From NCBI GenBank assembly GCA_963933975.1, contig CAWVWE010000006.1, positions 30,038-94,037 of the forward strand: DNA of 64,000 bases. The letters are read 5' to 3'. This document shows positions 54,888 through 63,827 of the stretch, in pieces. The notes beneath the pieces were generated by a model. That model did no database searches. It was not told where the DNA came from and saw only the letters and a list, made by a program, of their open reading frames with translations. This DNA comes from UBA10364 sp905182675 (GTDB lineage: Bacteria; Bacteroidota; Bacteroidia; Flavobacteriales; Schleiferiaceae). Each line of letters starts with the position of its first letter. Positions within the stretch are counted from its first letter, which is position 1. The position numbers and the translations under genes were made by a program.

Positions 54888-57800
54888 CTAATCAATCAGA
54901 ATGAACTTCTCCGTGTATACCTTATTTGGGGTTTCAATCTGTATGAAGTAAAGCTCGCGTGCGAGTCCTGATACATCTATAGATTCATTGTATTGACCAA
55001 TAAAACCTGGGTAGTTCCATTGCTGCACCACTTGTCCAAGGGTATTGAGTATACGTATACTTAAATCTTCCTGTTCGCCAATTAAGAATTGGACATTCAG
55101 TGCATTTATCGCTGGGTTGGGGAACAGGTGTAATCTGTAATCGCCATTTTCCAAAGTGAATACCTCAGACTCGATTTCGCAAGAGTCAAAGCGAATAGTG
55201 AGTTGGTAGTTCCCATCTATCGGATTATAAATAATGCTATCTGAGGATACAACAGTGCCATTCAAAAACCACTCGTACGACACGCCACTAAGATCATCTG
55301 ATATGGATGCACGAAGATTCTTGTTCTCAGGAAGTATATCAACGTCAATCACATTTTTACAAGTATCAAAATGAGCAATCAAAGTGGTGTTTGAAGCAAG
55401 TGCAATTTCAATCGAATCAATGTTTAAGTTGTTGTAGGCCGGAGCGGTTGAATACCAATGTGAAAATGTAAAACCATTACCAGGTATCGCCTTGGCCGTA
55501 ACAGGACATCCTCCATGATATATTCCGCTCCAAGGTAATGAAGGGAGGATACTGTTCATTTGAACATGACCCGAGCTTTCTGGTAAAGCATCAAGGCTAA
55601 CTTGTTTTTGTCCTTGAAGAGATAAGCTCTCATTAATATGCTGGCGTGCGGTTGAAATCCGTGCACTGTTGTACAGCTTTATATCGTTTACATCGTATTC
55701 CCACCCTGTATAGGAATAGGGCCCCATCTGATTGTTCCATGTTGCTATATGATCAGGAATGGCCAATTGTATGCTAGCCTTCAGTTCATTAACAATGATA
55801 TTGACGTTATTAGGTTGAAACGTAGTGTTGATTAAATCGTCGTATCTATTCGTAAAGCGACATTTAAATGCGTTGTTATTTAAAGCACGGTTAAAGATGG
55901 CAGAATGTGCGTTGGGCGAACTTGGATTTCGAGCTAATGCGAGATAATTCTGATAGATGTTTTGACCAAAATGCCCCCATGCGGCATCGGTATCATACAG
56001 GACATATCGCCATTTACCGCCTGCTGTATCAGGTCTCCAAAGTTTAATATTGTTCAGCCCCCATGCGATACCTAACCAATCCATATTCTGTATATAGGTT
56101 TGGAAAATGAAATAATCGATGTAATTGTCTATGTCAAATCTAGTGCTCAATACATCTACAAAGTTGGGGTCACTCAACACCGTGTTTTGGATCATAGAAT
56201 AGGATTGTGCGAAATGATCCGCAGAACCCGCTAGGGCGCCGTCCCAGTTTAATAGATCGATGTCCTTACTGCTTATTCCGTGATTGCTTTCTACATAGTG
56301 TTCGTCAATCTTTTCTCTAATACCGTATAGCCCCCAGTAGGCCCCATTGAGGTAAACGATGCAGGGCTGGTAGCCCATACGATCAATATGCGTGTTTTCA
56401 CCTAATCGGCTTATTACGGCATCTTGTATTCTATCAGATGCCCCATGCTGGCCACCGTTTCGTATATTAAAATTATTGTATTGAGTTATGGCTGGTTTCC
56501 GCTCGATAAGTGCGTATTCTATATCGCCAGTATATATAGATTTAGCATCTATTCGGAATGACTTTTGGGGTTCTGCCCTTGACCAGCCGCCATGTATTTC
56601 TAAATCGAATTGTGCCTCAAATTGTTTAACTCTGGAGGCATCAAAGAATTCCATTCTAGATTTTCGGGACCAGGGCTGCCAGAAGTTGCTTCCGAAATAA
56701 GGATAGTTCGTTGTTGCATTTGGTCCTGATACATAAATGCCAGAATTCCAATCCCATAAGTTGTCTTCATCTGTTATAATTGAGACAACGGGAAGGTTAT
56801 GGTTTTCTTCGTCTATAATATAGGTCCTGTCAACAATAGCACTTGGTAGCATTTGACCATTTGGATTAAACGATCTGACACTTAATACGGTTGTGCTGTA
56901 GATATAGATTGGACCATTTACTACATTATCATTTACCCCTGGGACATCACCGTTGGTGGTATAGTATGAAGTTGCATTGGCACTGGTGCTAACGTTTACC
57001 TGATTTGGCGCTTGATACCACCCAGAGGGTAGATCTAAAACAGGAGAAGTTACTATACCTGAAAAGCAAGTGTTCTGATCGTTTGAAAGATTTGGTGATG
57101 GAGTATTAAAATAGCACCAATTCCCTACACCATCAGGAATTCTACCCTTGCTAATTGTGTGGGTGATATCAAAAGGTATAAATACGCTATCAATAACATT
57201 CTCATTGGAATCACTTATTGAGATGGTTTCTCCGTGAGATAATTTAAAATCAGCATGGGGCAATACTAATGGAGGAATTATCCAGCTCGGTAATGTTTGG
57301 TAATTGTAATTGGTCGAAGAAATGCCAGCAGACAGAAAGAAATTACTACTCATATCTGATGAGGAGGCAGAAGCGTTATGGACCCGGATTGCTAATAGGT
57401 TAGTCCCGTTAGTAAGGAGTTCATGGACTTCTTCCGATGTGAATAATTGATGTTCTGGTATGCCGCCAGTGTACAAGACGGCTTCATGTTCTACCGAGGT
57501 GAATTCGTTATAGCTAGGTGAAAAATTGGCAAAGTTGTTTGACCGCATTATTTCTACGCCATTCAAATAGGCAATGAACCCATCGTCGTAATCTGCATGG
57601 AATAGAAGATGTGTGATATCGTCAATATCCGCGATTTGAAATTCTTTCCTTAACAATATAGATGGCGTCGAAGCGATTATTGTATTATCGTCATTGTCGC
57701 TGTATCCAATTCCACCTTGACCTGTATTCCAATTCTGATCGTTGAAGCTTTGAGTATTCCAATTGCCGTAGTCAGGCGGCGGGGTATTACTGGTCCAGTA

Positions 57801-58157
57801 TTTCCAGGTATTTGTTGCAAGGACAATCGATTCCCAATGGTTCGATAATTCTAGGTTCTCACGACCAGAGGCACAAATTGTGATGAGTTCCTGGCTCCCC
57901 AAATACACATTTGGAAACTGCCATTTATCCAAATTATTCGGATTATCACTCAGATAATAATCAGCCAGAAAAACAGAATCGCTAGAGTAATTAAAAACTT
58001 CAACCCAATCCACATCGTCGCCATTCTCATCTGTAAACCCCCTTTGACAGTTGAATTCATTAACAGCCAATTGAGCGTGTAATGAAACTGCTGAGCAGAG
58101 GAAAACAAGGAGAACAAGAAATTTGCTCAAGACAATATGATGTTTAAAGTATGCCAT
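54888..58157 (-). CDS. CotH-domain surface protein with T9SS sorting domain
   Basis: A 1089-residue secreted protein. After the signal peptide (KFLVLLVFLCSAVSLHAQ) comes a lamin-tail-type domain (LAVNEFNCQRGFTDENGDDV), a galactose-binding-like region around residues 125-280, a chitobiase/FN3-like module (GWYQAPNQVNVSTSANATS), then a CotH kinase domain at about 490-820 with NIRNGGQHGASDRIQDAVIS, LNGAYWGLYGIREKIDEHY and YVLYDTDAAWGH. CotH proteins are atypical protein kinases in spore formers. The C-terminal ~75 residues (LFPNPAINALNVQFLIGEQE to the end) are a T9SS type A sorting domain, so the protein is exported and held at the surface. Confidence 0.9.
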   Translation of the reverse strand: MAYFKHHIVLSKFLVLLVFLCSAVSLHAQLAVNEFNCQRGFTDENGDDVDWVEVFNYSSDSVFLADYYLSDNPNNLDKWQFPNVYLGSQELITICASGRENLELSNHWESIVLATNTWKYWTSNTPPPDYGNWNTQSFNDQNWNTGQGGIGYSDNDDNTIIASTPSILLRKEFQIADIDDITHLLFHADYDDGFIAYLNGVEIMRSNNFANFSPSYNEFTSVEHEAVLYTGGIPEHQLFTSEEVHELLTNGTNLLAIRVHNASASSSDMSSNFFLSAGISSTNYNYQTLPSWIIPPLVLPHADFKLSHGETISISDSNENVIDSVFIPFDITHTISKGRIPDGVGNWCYFNTPSPNLSNDQNTCFSGIVTSPVLDLPSGWYQAPNQVNVSTSANATSYYTTNGDVPGVNDNVVNGPIYIYSTTVLSVRSFNPNGQMLPSAIVDRTYIIDEENHNLPVVSIITDEDNLWDWNSGIYVSGPNATTNYPYFGSNFWQPWSRKSRMEFFDASRVKQFEAQFDLEIHGGWSRAEPQKSFRIDAKSIYTGDIEYALIERKPAITQYNNFNIRNGGQHGASDRIQDAVISRLGENTHIDRMGYQPCIVYLNGAYWGLYGIREKIDEHYVESNHGISSKDIDLLNWDGALAGSADHFAQSYSMIQNTVLSDPNFVDVLSTRFDIDNYIDYFIFQTYIQNMDWLGIAWGLNNIKLWRPDTAGGKWRYVLYDTDAAWGHFGQNIYQNYLALARNPSSPNAHSAIFNRALNNNAFKCRFTNRYDDLINTTFQPNNVNIIVNELKASIQLAIPDHIATWNNQMGPYSYTGWEYDVNDIKLYNSARISTARQHINESLSLQGQKQVSLDALPESSGHVQMNSILPSLPWSGIYHGGCPVTAKAIPGNGFTFSHWYSTAPAYNNLNIDSIEIALASNTTLIAHFDTCKNVIDVDILPENKNLRASISDDLSGVSYEWFLNGTVVSSDSIIYNPIDGNYQLTIRFDSCEIESEVFTLENGDYRLHLFPNPAINALNVQFLIGEQEDLSIRILNTLGQVVQQWNYPGFIGQYNESIDVSGLARELYFIQIETPNKVYTEKFILID

Positions 58158-58321
58158 TCTCGGCTAAGATATGGAGATTAAGCATTTTCTGAAGGCTTAC
58201 AACTTCTATTTGTGATTATAGATATTGTCTCAGCACCGCTAGGAATAGGATAAACAAAAATACACCTGGTATTTCTGAGTTTGGCACAGTTGTTTCTCGA
58301 CTTCAATTAACTAATCATAGT

Positions 58322-59515
58322 ATGATGAAAAAGTATCTGCTTACCCTGTTAATACTATCCTCTACATCGCTTTTAGCACAATCTTGGGTGGCGAAAGCGG
58401 ATGTCCCAATTGGCCGACACCATCCGATTACATTTGCGTTAAACGGAAAAGGGTATGCCATAACAGGAACGGATTCTACGGGTCAGCCAACGGACGATGC
58501 GTTTGAATACAACCCAACTACAAACACTTGGAACGTTTTAACTGATTTTCCAGGTTTGGCCAGGAGTTTTGGAATTGGAACAACAGCAAACGGCAAAGCA
58601 TACTTAGGATTTGGAGCAACGGCCTCAGCGTACCTCAAAGATTTCTGGAGTTTCGACCCTACAACGGGTACGTACACTCAACTCGCTAATTGCGACTGTT
58701 CTAGCAGAAGACACCCGGCTATGATTTCCATTGGGAATCGTATATACGTTGGACTGGGAAACGACGATTATAGCGATAAAAAAGACTGGTGGGTGTACAG
58801 TATTGATAATAACACCTGGACACAATTGGCTGATTTACCTGGCTCTGCCAGACATCATCCTTACATGTTTAACGCAGGAGGTGAAGTGTTTGCTGGCTTA
58901 GGTCATGGTGGGCAAACAATATTTAAAGATTGGTATAAGTTAGATACCGCCATGAACACATGGACGGCGATGAGCCAATTTCCAGGAGAAGCTAGGGTTG
59001 CAGGTACTCAGTTTAATATGGATGGATACGGTTTTATATTAAGTGGTGACGGGGACAATCATAGTTATATGGATACCGGAGAAATGTGGCGGTATAATCC
59101 CGCCAACGACACTTGGCTTCAATTTCCCCCACATCCAGGTAAAAGCAGATGGGCACCTGGAAGCTTTGTGATTAATGATGAGGTTTTCTTCTTTGGAGGA
59201 GTAAACCGTTTCACCAGCACTTATCCCAATGACTTATTGAGTTTTGATGTGGCCGCTGCGACCATGGATCTTGATGAAGAAATCATGGAAAACACCTACG
59301 TCTATCCAAGTCCGGCTAATCACTTTATTTCTTGGGAATTTGATAAATCTGTAACTGAGGTTATGCTAATTAATATCCTGGGCGAGATTGTTGCCGCTGA
59401 CATGGCAGAGACAAAACAGATGAACTTAAGTCATTTAAATAACGGAGTTTATTTCGTTCAGTTTATCTCTAATAACGATGTCGTTAAAACGTCTAAGATT
59501 ATAATTCAGCATTAA
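58322..59515 (+). CDS. Kelch-repeat surface protein with T9SS sorting domain
   Basis: A 397-residue protein: signal peptide KYLLTLLILSSTSLLAQ, five to six Kelch units (KGYAITGTDSTGQ; DAFEYNPTTNTWNVLTDFPG; DWYKLDTAMNTWTAMSQFPG; FFFGGVNRFTS) that form a beta-propeller, and a C-terminal type A sorting domain (VYPSPANHFISWEFDKSVTE, ending KTSKIIIQH). Likely a surface binding protein. Two adjacent ATGs exist at 58322 and 58325. Confidence 0.9.
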   Translation: MMKKYLLTLLILSSTSLLAQSWVAKADVPIGRHHPITFALNGKGYAITGTDSTGQPTDDAFEYNPTTNTWNVLTDFPGLARSFGIGTTANGKAYLGFGATASAYLKDFWSFDPTTGTYTQLANCDCSSRRHPAMISIGNRIYVGLGNDDYSDKKDWWVYSIDNNTWTQLADLPGSARHHPYMFNAGGEVFAGLGHGGQTIFKDWYKLDTAMNTWTAMSQFPGEARVAGTQFNMDGYGFILSGDGDNHSYMDTGEMWRYNPANDTWLQFPPHPGKSRWAPGSFVINDEVFFFGGVNRFTSTYPNDLLSFDVAAATMDLDEEIMENTYVYPSPANHFISWEFDKSVTEVMLINILGEIVAADMAETKQMNLSHLNNGVYFVQFISNNDVVKTSKIIIQH

Positions 59516-59613
59516 CACCCGTCTTAATTCCAGACACTAAATTGAAAATCAAAACGGCTTACCAAAGGTATGGCAGTGAGACTGCTTAATTTCTTTGTGA
59601 CAATTTCATCTTT

Positions 59614-59646
59614 TTTGTCTTCATGAGCCATATCCGACTATATTTG
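59614..59646 (+). promoter_or_regulatory. Candidate promoter of tRNA-Ala
   Basis: TTTG at 59614-59617 and TATATTTG at 59639-59646 are 21 bases apart and match the Bacteroidota -33/-7 pattern. The -7 box ends nine bases before the mature tRNA 5' end. Confidence 0.6.
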
Positions 59647-59655
59647 CCCCTCGTT

Positions 59656-59729
59656 GGGGATGTAGCTCAGTTGGCTAGAGCGCTTGACTGGCAGTCAAGA
59701 GGTCGTGGGTTCGACTCCCATCTTCTCCA
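59656..59729 (+). tRNA. tRNA-Ala (anticodon GGC)
   Basis: A complete 74-base cloverleaf. The anticodon stem CTTGA/TCAAG encloses CTGGCAG, giving anticodon GGC (codon GCC). The T arm is GTGGG-TTCGACT-CCCAT. In the acceptor stem GGGGATG/CTTCTCC the third pair is G3-U70, the identity element for alanyl-tRNA synthetase; position 6-67 is a U-U mismatch. CCA is not encoded. A promoter precedes and a terminator follows it. The right side of this tRNA marks the start of the accessory region. Confidence 0.93.
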
Positions 59730-59744
59730 CAAGTACAAACCCTT

Positions 59745-59779
59745 ATAAAACCTCACTTTTCAGTGGGGTTTTATTTTTC
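59745..59779 (+). terminator. Terminator after tRNA-Ala
   Basis: ATAAAACCTCAC (59745-59756) pairs with GTGGGGTTTTAT (59763-59774) through twelve pairs including one G-U, followed by TTTTT. Confidence 0.75.
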
Positions 59780-59795
59780 TCGAGATTTTTGTAGT

Positions 59796-59816
59796 TGCAA
59801 GGTTTCTGCAAGGTTT
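59796..59816 (+). repeat. TGCAAGGTTT direct repeat, possible att-related site
   Basis: TGCAAGGTTT occurs twice, at 59796-59805 and 59807-59816, eleven bases apart, that is about one helical turn. Such paired short sites next to a tRNA gene are typical of tyrosine recombinase arm or core sites. Confidence 0.4.
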
Positions 59817-59891
59817 TGGGAACATCCGTTAACCAAAGTGACTGGTTAAACTTTCCCTAAGTTATGAAACCTACACTATACTCTAAAAATC

Positions 59892-59939
59892 CAATGTGTC
59901 ACTTTTACGGTTCAATGTGTCACTTTTAGTGTCACTTTA
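59892..59939 (+). repeat. Three direct GTGTCACTTT repeats
   Basis: CAATGTGTCACTTTTA is found at 59892-59907 and again at 59913-59928 (21-base period), followed at once by GTGTCACTTTA at 59929-59939. The spacing of two helical turns suggests binding sites for one protein, for example an integrase or excisionase. Confidence 0.55.
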
Positions 59940-60301
59940 CAAAGTTTATTTTTTTTACAACTACAAAATCAGAAAGAATATCCGTTATATATATGAGGGA
60001 TATGAGACTTGGCACATAGAAATCCTAAAGACGTTTAGAAAACCAAGATATTTTCTACAATAAACCCTCTATTTCCTAAGGTGGTTTGACGTTGTAAACT
60101 CGGATAGAGCGCCTGTGTGGGTTTGGGCGGCAGTTTTCCCTGTGTCAGTAGTAATAGACACCGTATGAATAGGTTTTCTGTCTTGATTCTGATGGAGGTG
60201 AACTTCACGCGAAAAGAGTAATATCTTTTTTGGGTGAGGTGCGGGAATGAATTTACCAGTATAGCCCTTCGGGCGTTTATAACGAAGTAGTTTAATATAG
60301 T

Positions 60302-60595
60302 ATGAATACAACAGGTAAGAAGTATGGAGGACGTACCAAAGGGACTCCAAATAAATTAAGTGCTGAGATTAAAGAGAGTCTATCGTTATTAATAAGCGAG
60401 GCTGTAAGCTCTTTAGATATAAACTCTATGTCTAAGTCTGAGAAGTTAAAACTGATTCAACTGGGCCTTCCCTATGTCGTTACAAAGCCTCAAACAGAAG
60501 AGGTAGTAGAGGAGCAGAAGTTTACCGTAGAAATTATAGACAGACTAACAGATTATTCAGATAAAGAAATAGATAGTGCTATTAAAAACAACTAA
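60302..60595 (+). CDS. Small GGRTKGTPNK-motif protein of phage/plasmid type
   Basis: A 97-residue protein with the N-terminal motif KKYGGRTKGTPNK followed by helices. This basic motif is common at the start of small proteins of Bacteroidota phages and mobile elements, some of which are small-terminase-like DNA-binding proteins. No other phage gene is near it. It lies alone in the accessory region after tRNA-Ala, which supports origin by transfer. The C-terminal half (VEIIDRLTDYSDKEIDSAIK) is acidic. Confidence 0.6.
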   Translation: MNTTGKKYGGRTKGTPNKLSAEIKESLSLLISEAVSSLDINSMSKSEKLKLIQLGLPYVVTKPQTEEVVEEQKFTVEIIDRLTDYSDKEIDSAIKNN

Positions 60596-60831
60596 CCCAA
60601 GACAAGCTATTGTCCAGAGTTATAGTAAGCCTGTGTTGTATTCTGACTGCCTTATATACAAAGGACAAAAGATTATTCATCTGAAGAAATAATGCCTTAA
60701 ATAAATATTTAAAAAGGTGCACTCAAAGTAAGTGAGAGACTCAAAACAGGATAATTGACTCAATCACAGACATTCCTCTTCTTTCAAATCAGAGACTTTG
60801 ATTTATGTGCTTTTCAGAGGTTTATATTCCT

Positions 60832-62052
60832 TTAATTTCCTAGTTTAAAAGTCAAACCCGACCTTAAAACAAGTCCCCTATCTAACTGTTCACCCAAACT
60901 GTACCCTCTTGTCTTATAGCCCATCTGCAACGTGAGTCCAAGAAGATGATTACTAGTGATAATATCATAATTAGTAGTGAGAATGAATTTTGACCCTAAA
61001 TATTGACTTTGTTGCAATACATCGTCTACATAAAAATCGATTAACGGCTGATTCCATAATTCTCCAGAAATATTAAATGATAGCTTATTCCCTAATTGGA
61101 TATTCCACATTTTGGTGTCTATTCTCCAGGATGAATTAAAGCTACCATCCGAATGACTAAAGTTTAACTGAATTAATTTTGAATCCAATTTAAAATAGTT
61201 TTGATAAACTAGTTCAGGACCAAATGGAGTGTTTTCAAATCGAAACCGAGGTAAGTATTTAAATCGCTCTGAGAATCCTATCATTTTTATATCTGCTGAC
61301 CCCTTACCCTTGACGAGATAATCAAAGAAGATTGACTTCAGAGCATAGAAATTTATTGGGTCTGTGAACAATGATAGAAAAGAATATCTTCTCATCTTTT
61401 TAAAGGTAAGAGGTGAATTTCCCCCGTAGAAATTATTTAAACCTTCACGGTAACGAATGTGGTCGGAAGCTGGGTTAGATATAAAAGCTGTATACCCCGG
61501 GGCATCGTTGCTAGCATAGAGATAGGCTATGCTATAGTTATATGAAAACTTACCGTCTAAAAGAACATTCTTTCTCAAAATATCCGAAAAGACAAGATTA
61601 GTTTCAGACCCACCAAGATTTATCATTAACTGCTGTTGTCGTGTAAAGTTTGATGGATAATCTAAATCTATCTCAGAGAACTGATTGGTGAAAGGGGGCG
61701 GCATATTGTAGACAATGTTATCAATTGCACCCCCTCCTTCTATCATTCTATATCCGTGACCAAATCTCTCGTGATTCATTGTCATCGGATAGTCCGATAT
61801 CAGATAATTGGTTAAGAATAGTTTAGTGACTCGAAAAATGGGATTAATGATTTTAGCGTATTGATTATCTCTTTCAATAATCTGTTTTGGAATCCATAAT
61901 GAATCCATAAAATCAAATAAATGGAATCCCGAATTAATATTCTCTGCTGCATAATTTTGACCTAATTGTGCTTCATAGATAATATTGTATCTAGATTGCC
62001 CCTCTGCAAGGAAACTTACAATTAATGAGGATAGAATAATTAATTTTTTCAT
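60832..62052 (-). CDS. Exported protein of unknown function with HExxGH motif
   Basis: A 406-residue protein with signal peptide MKKLIILSSLIVSFLAEGQS. The second half is rich in alternating aromatic/polar strands (RSGLTFKLGN at the end), suggesting an outer-membrane barrel. Near residue 96 stands MTMNHERFGHGYRMIEGGG; HERFGH matches the pattern HExxxH and could bind zinc, and LGGSETN follows about 55 residues later. I do not recognise a family. Its ATG overlaps the stop codon of the integrase-tail fragment 1 (ATGA). AT-rich compared with the core genes to the left, consistent with transfer. Confidence 0.7.
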   Translation of the reverse strand: MKKLIILSSLIVSFLAEGQSRYNIIYEAQLGQNYAAENINSGFHLFDFMDSLWIPKQIIERDNQYAKIINPIFRVTKLFLTNYLISDYPMTMNHERFGHGYRMIEGGGAIDNIVYNMPPPFTNQFSEIDLDYPSNFTRQQQLMINLGGSETNLVFSDILRKNVLLDGKFSYNYSIAYLYASNDAPGYTAFISNPASDHIRYREGLNNFYGGNSPLTFKKMRRYSFLSLFTDPINFYALKSIFFDYLVKGKGSADIKMIGFSERFKYLPRFRFENTPFGPELVYQNYFKLDSKLIQLNFSHSDGSFNSSWRIDTKMWNIQLGNKLSFNISGELWNQPLIDFYVDDVLQQSQYLGSKFILTTNYDIITSNHLLGLTLQMGYKTRGYSLGEQLDRGLVLRSGLTFKLGN

Positions 62053-62195
62053 TTCGCGAATATAAGAAGCAAATTCTCAACATCTAACTGCTTCACTTCT
62101 AGACCTCTTAAATAGGTTAGGGATACTTTCATATCGCTATGTCCCATTACCTGCTGTAGCTTCGTTAGAGAGCATATTGGCAAATTAATACGCTG
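62049..62195 (-). pseudogene. Tyrosine recombinase C-terminal tail, copy 1
   Basis: Minus-strand frame LTKLQQVMGHSDMKVSLTYL continuing RGLEVKQLDVENLLLIFAK and stop. LQQVMGHS holds the conserved GH(S) box with histidine, and LTYL the tyrosine nucleophile of tyrosine recombinases. Nothing upstream of this box is present: the frame runs into the BspA gene stop (62196-62198), with which it is in phase. The tail stop TGA overlaps the ATG of the 406-residue protein gene (ATGA). Similarity with copy 2 covers 62049-62173 and ends at the shared TAGAGAGC (plus strand, 62166-62173). Confidence 0.85.
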
Positions 62196-63827
62196 TCACA
62201 TTGGTATGGCATAGCCATCGATAATTTTAATTATTGTATTTAATTCACCCTGAATTATTTGATATCGTTGTTCATATGGTTTATCAGCATAATTAGGGTA
62301 CTGATAACTAATGATTACCTCTTTATTCGTTTTAGTTTCATACCAGGCGTTCTTAAAACTTTCGTAAGAAATAGGTCTACTATCCACAGGAAAAAATCTC
62401 GCCACGAGTAATTTTGCCATTTCATTTGGGATTTTCGGAAATTGAAAAATATCTTCAGATCGCCCACTATCCTCATAATTTGGATAACCATTTTCGTCTT
62501 CACCGTAGTCGAAAAAAATTGAACTTGTTGTAGATGTCTGCGATATATCACCCTCAAAATATTGAGTCCAAGAATTATATTGACTGTTTGAATCCTCACT
62601 TTTAAAGTCATAGTTTTCTTGAGCCAGTTGTTTTTCAGAAAGCGTGTCATAATTATCTAAAATATAATCTCTTAATCCGCTCTCTCTTTTAATAAAAAGA
62701 CTATCAAATCCCTCAGGAATAAAATGGTCTGAAGAAATGAGACTTTTATACCCATCAGAGGCTAAGTATGTCGAATGAACTATGTACGCAATCTCTTGGA
62801 AATCAATGAATATTTTTGGGAAAATATTTTTCATCTCCTGTGACGAATTCGCTAAAGGATGATCAAACCAATTATTAACGTTACTGATATCCCAACCACT
62901 TATATCTTGACTGAATGAGCTTGCGCCATCGAAAATAAGCCCCATTCCCGTCACATTACTCACATCCCATCTACCAATGTCTTGATTGAATGAACTAGCC
63001 TCACGGAACATAATATTCATATATGTCACTTTGCTAACATCCCAACTACCGATGTCTTGATTGAATAAACTTGCACTATTAAACATACCACCCATTCCCA
63101 TCACATTACTAACGTCCCAACTACCGATGTCTTGATTAAAAGCAGAAGCGTTATTAAACATAGAACTCATATTAGCCACACTGCTCACATCCCAATTCCC
63201 AATATCTTGATTAAAAGCAGAAGCGTTATTAAAAATAGAACTCATATTAGTCACATTACTTACGTCCCAATCTCCAATATCCTGATTGAATGCGTTTGCA
63301 TTACTGAACATAGAACTCATATTAGTCACGTTACTCACATCCCATCTACCAATGTCTTGATTGAATGAACTAGCTTCACTGAACATAATATCCATATTAG
63401 TCACTTTGCTCACATCCCAACTACCGATGTCTTGATTGAACGAACTTGTACTAATGAACATCCAACGCATATTAGTCACATTGCTCACATCCCAACTACC
63501 GATGTCTTGATTGAATGAACTTGCGGAATAAAACAAAAGAGACATATCCGTCACTAATGATGTAACTATTTGACAAGAGTCATTGATAAAAGAATTATCA
63601 CTCCACCCCTGACCTTTAATCTCTTGTATTGAGCTGTCGTTAACCAAAGTATAAGTTATCCCCTTGAACATAGCCTGAGTCCCAACAAGAACAGAATCCT
63701 TTGCCTTTATCGTAATTCCGTTTTCCGCAAAATAAAATGGACCATCCTCTACTCTATCCCCTTGATTACAAGAAGTTAAATGAACACTCAAAAGCAATAA
63801 TGAGAATAGTAAAACGAAATTTTTCAT
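62196..63827 (-). CDS. BspA-type repeat surface lipoprotein
   Basis: A 543-residue lipoprotein; the signal ends in HLTSC with Cys20 as lipidation site. Residues 104-328 are nine 25-residue repeats of the DUF285/BspA kind (FNQDIGSWDVSNVTNMSSMF type), which form an elongated, leucine-rich-repeat-like surface. The last ~215 residues are unrelated to the repeats and not recognised. BspA-like proteins bind host or matrix molecules in other species. The ATG overlaps the end of integrase-tail copy 2 in the same ATGA way as seen for the neighbouring cassette. Stop codon directly abuts tail copy 1. Confidence 0.88.
   Translation of the reverse strand: MKNFVLLFSLLLLSVHLTSCNQGDRVEDGPFYFAENGITIKAKDSVLVGTQAMFKGITYTLVNDSSIQEIKGQGWSDNSFINDSCQIVTSLVTDMSLLFYSASSFNQDIGSWDVSNVTNMRWMFISTSSFNQDIGSWDVSKVTNMDIMFSEASSFNQDIGRWDVSNVTNMSSMFSNANAFNQDIGDWDVSNVTNMSSIFNNASAFNQDIGNWDVSSVANMSSMFNNASAFNQDIGSWDVSNVMGMGGMFNSASLFNQDIGSWDVSKVTYMNIMFREASSFNQDIGRWDVSNVTGMGLIFDGASSFSQDISGWDISNVNNWFDHPLANSSQEMKNIFPKIFIDFQEIAYIVHSTYLASDGYKSLISSDHFIPEGFDSLFIKRESGLRDYILDNYDTLSEKQLAQENYDFKSEDSNSQYNSWTQYFEGDISQTSTTSSIFFDYGEDENGYPNYEDSGRSEDIFQFPKIPNEMAKLLVARFFPVDSRPISYESFKNAWYETKTNKEVIISYQYPNYADKPYEQRYQIIQGELNTIIKIIDGYAIPM
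62844..63518 (-). repeat. Nine 75-bp tandem repeats in the BspA-type gene
   Basis: Nine units of 75 bases encode the 25-residue repeats. Neighbouring units are close in DNA as well as protein, for example those around 63090-63250, so repeat number can change by slippage or recombination without loss of frame. Confidence 0.85.

Larger units (their letters stand above)
59730..60301. other. Gene-poor junction beside tRNA-Ala
   Basis: About 570 bases with no supported gene. It contains the tRNA terminator, the TGCAAGGTTT pair, the GTGTCACTTT repeats, and a small GCCC-TTC-GGGC hairpin near 60268. A 93-codon minus-strand frame at 60069-60350 has no recognisable features. The content fits an integration junction with recombinase-binding sites (inference). 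Confidence 0.5.

Noticed and set aside
59745..59939. Second tRNA or small RNA gene downstream of tRNA-Ala
   Set aside because: No further cloverleaf can be drawn; hairpins are explained by the terminator and the repeats are direct, not inverted.
60069..60350. 93-codon minus-strand frame in the tRNA-Ala junction
   Set aside because: No recognisable domain or composition of a real protein, and it overlaps the start of the better supported GGRTKGTPNK gene.
60302..60595. Prophage
   Set aside because: Only one phage-type small protein is present; no capsid, portal, tail or lysis genes are found in the window.
62844..63518. Regular 75-bp repeats considered as a CRISPR array
   Set aside because: Units are contiguous coding repeats without unique spacers and translate into BspA-type 25-residue repeats; no cas genes are near.
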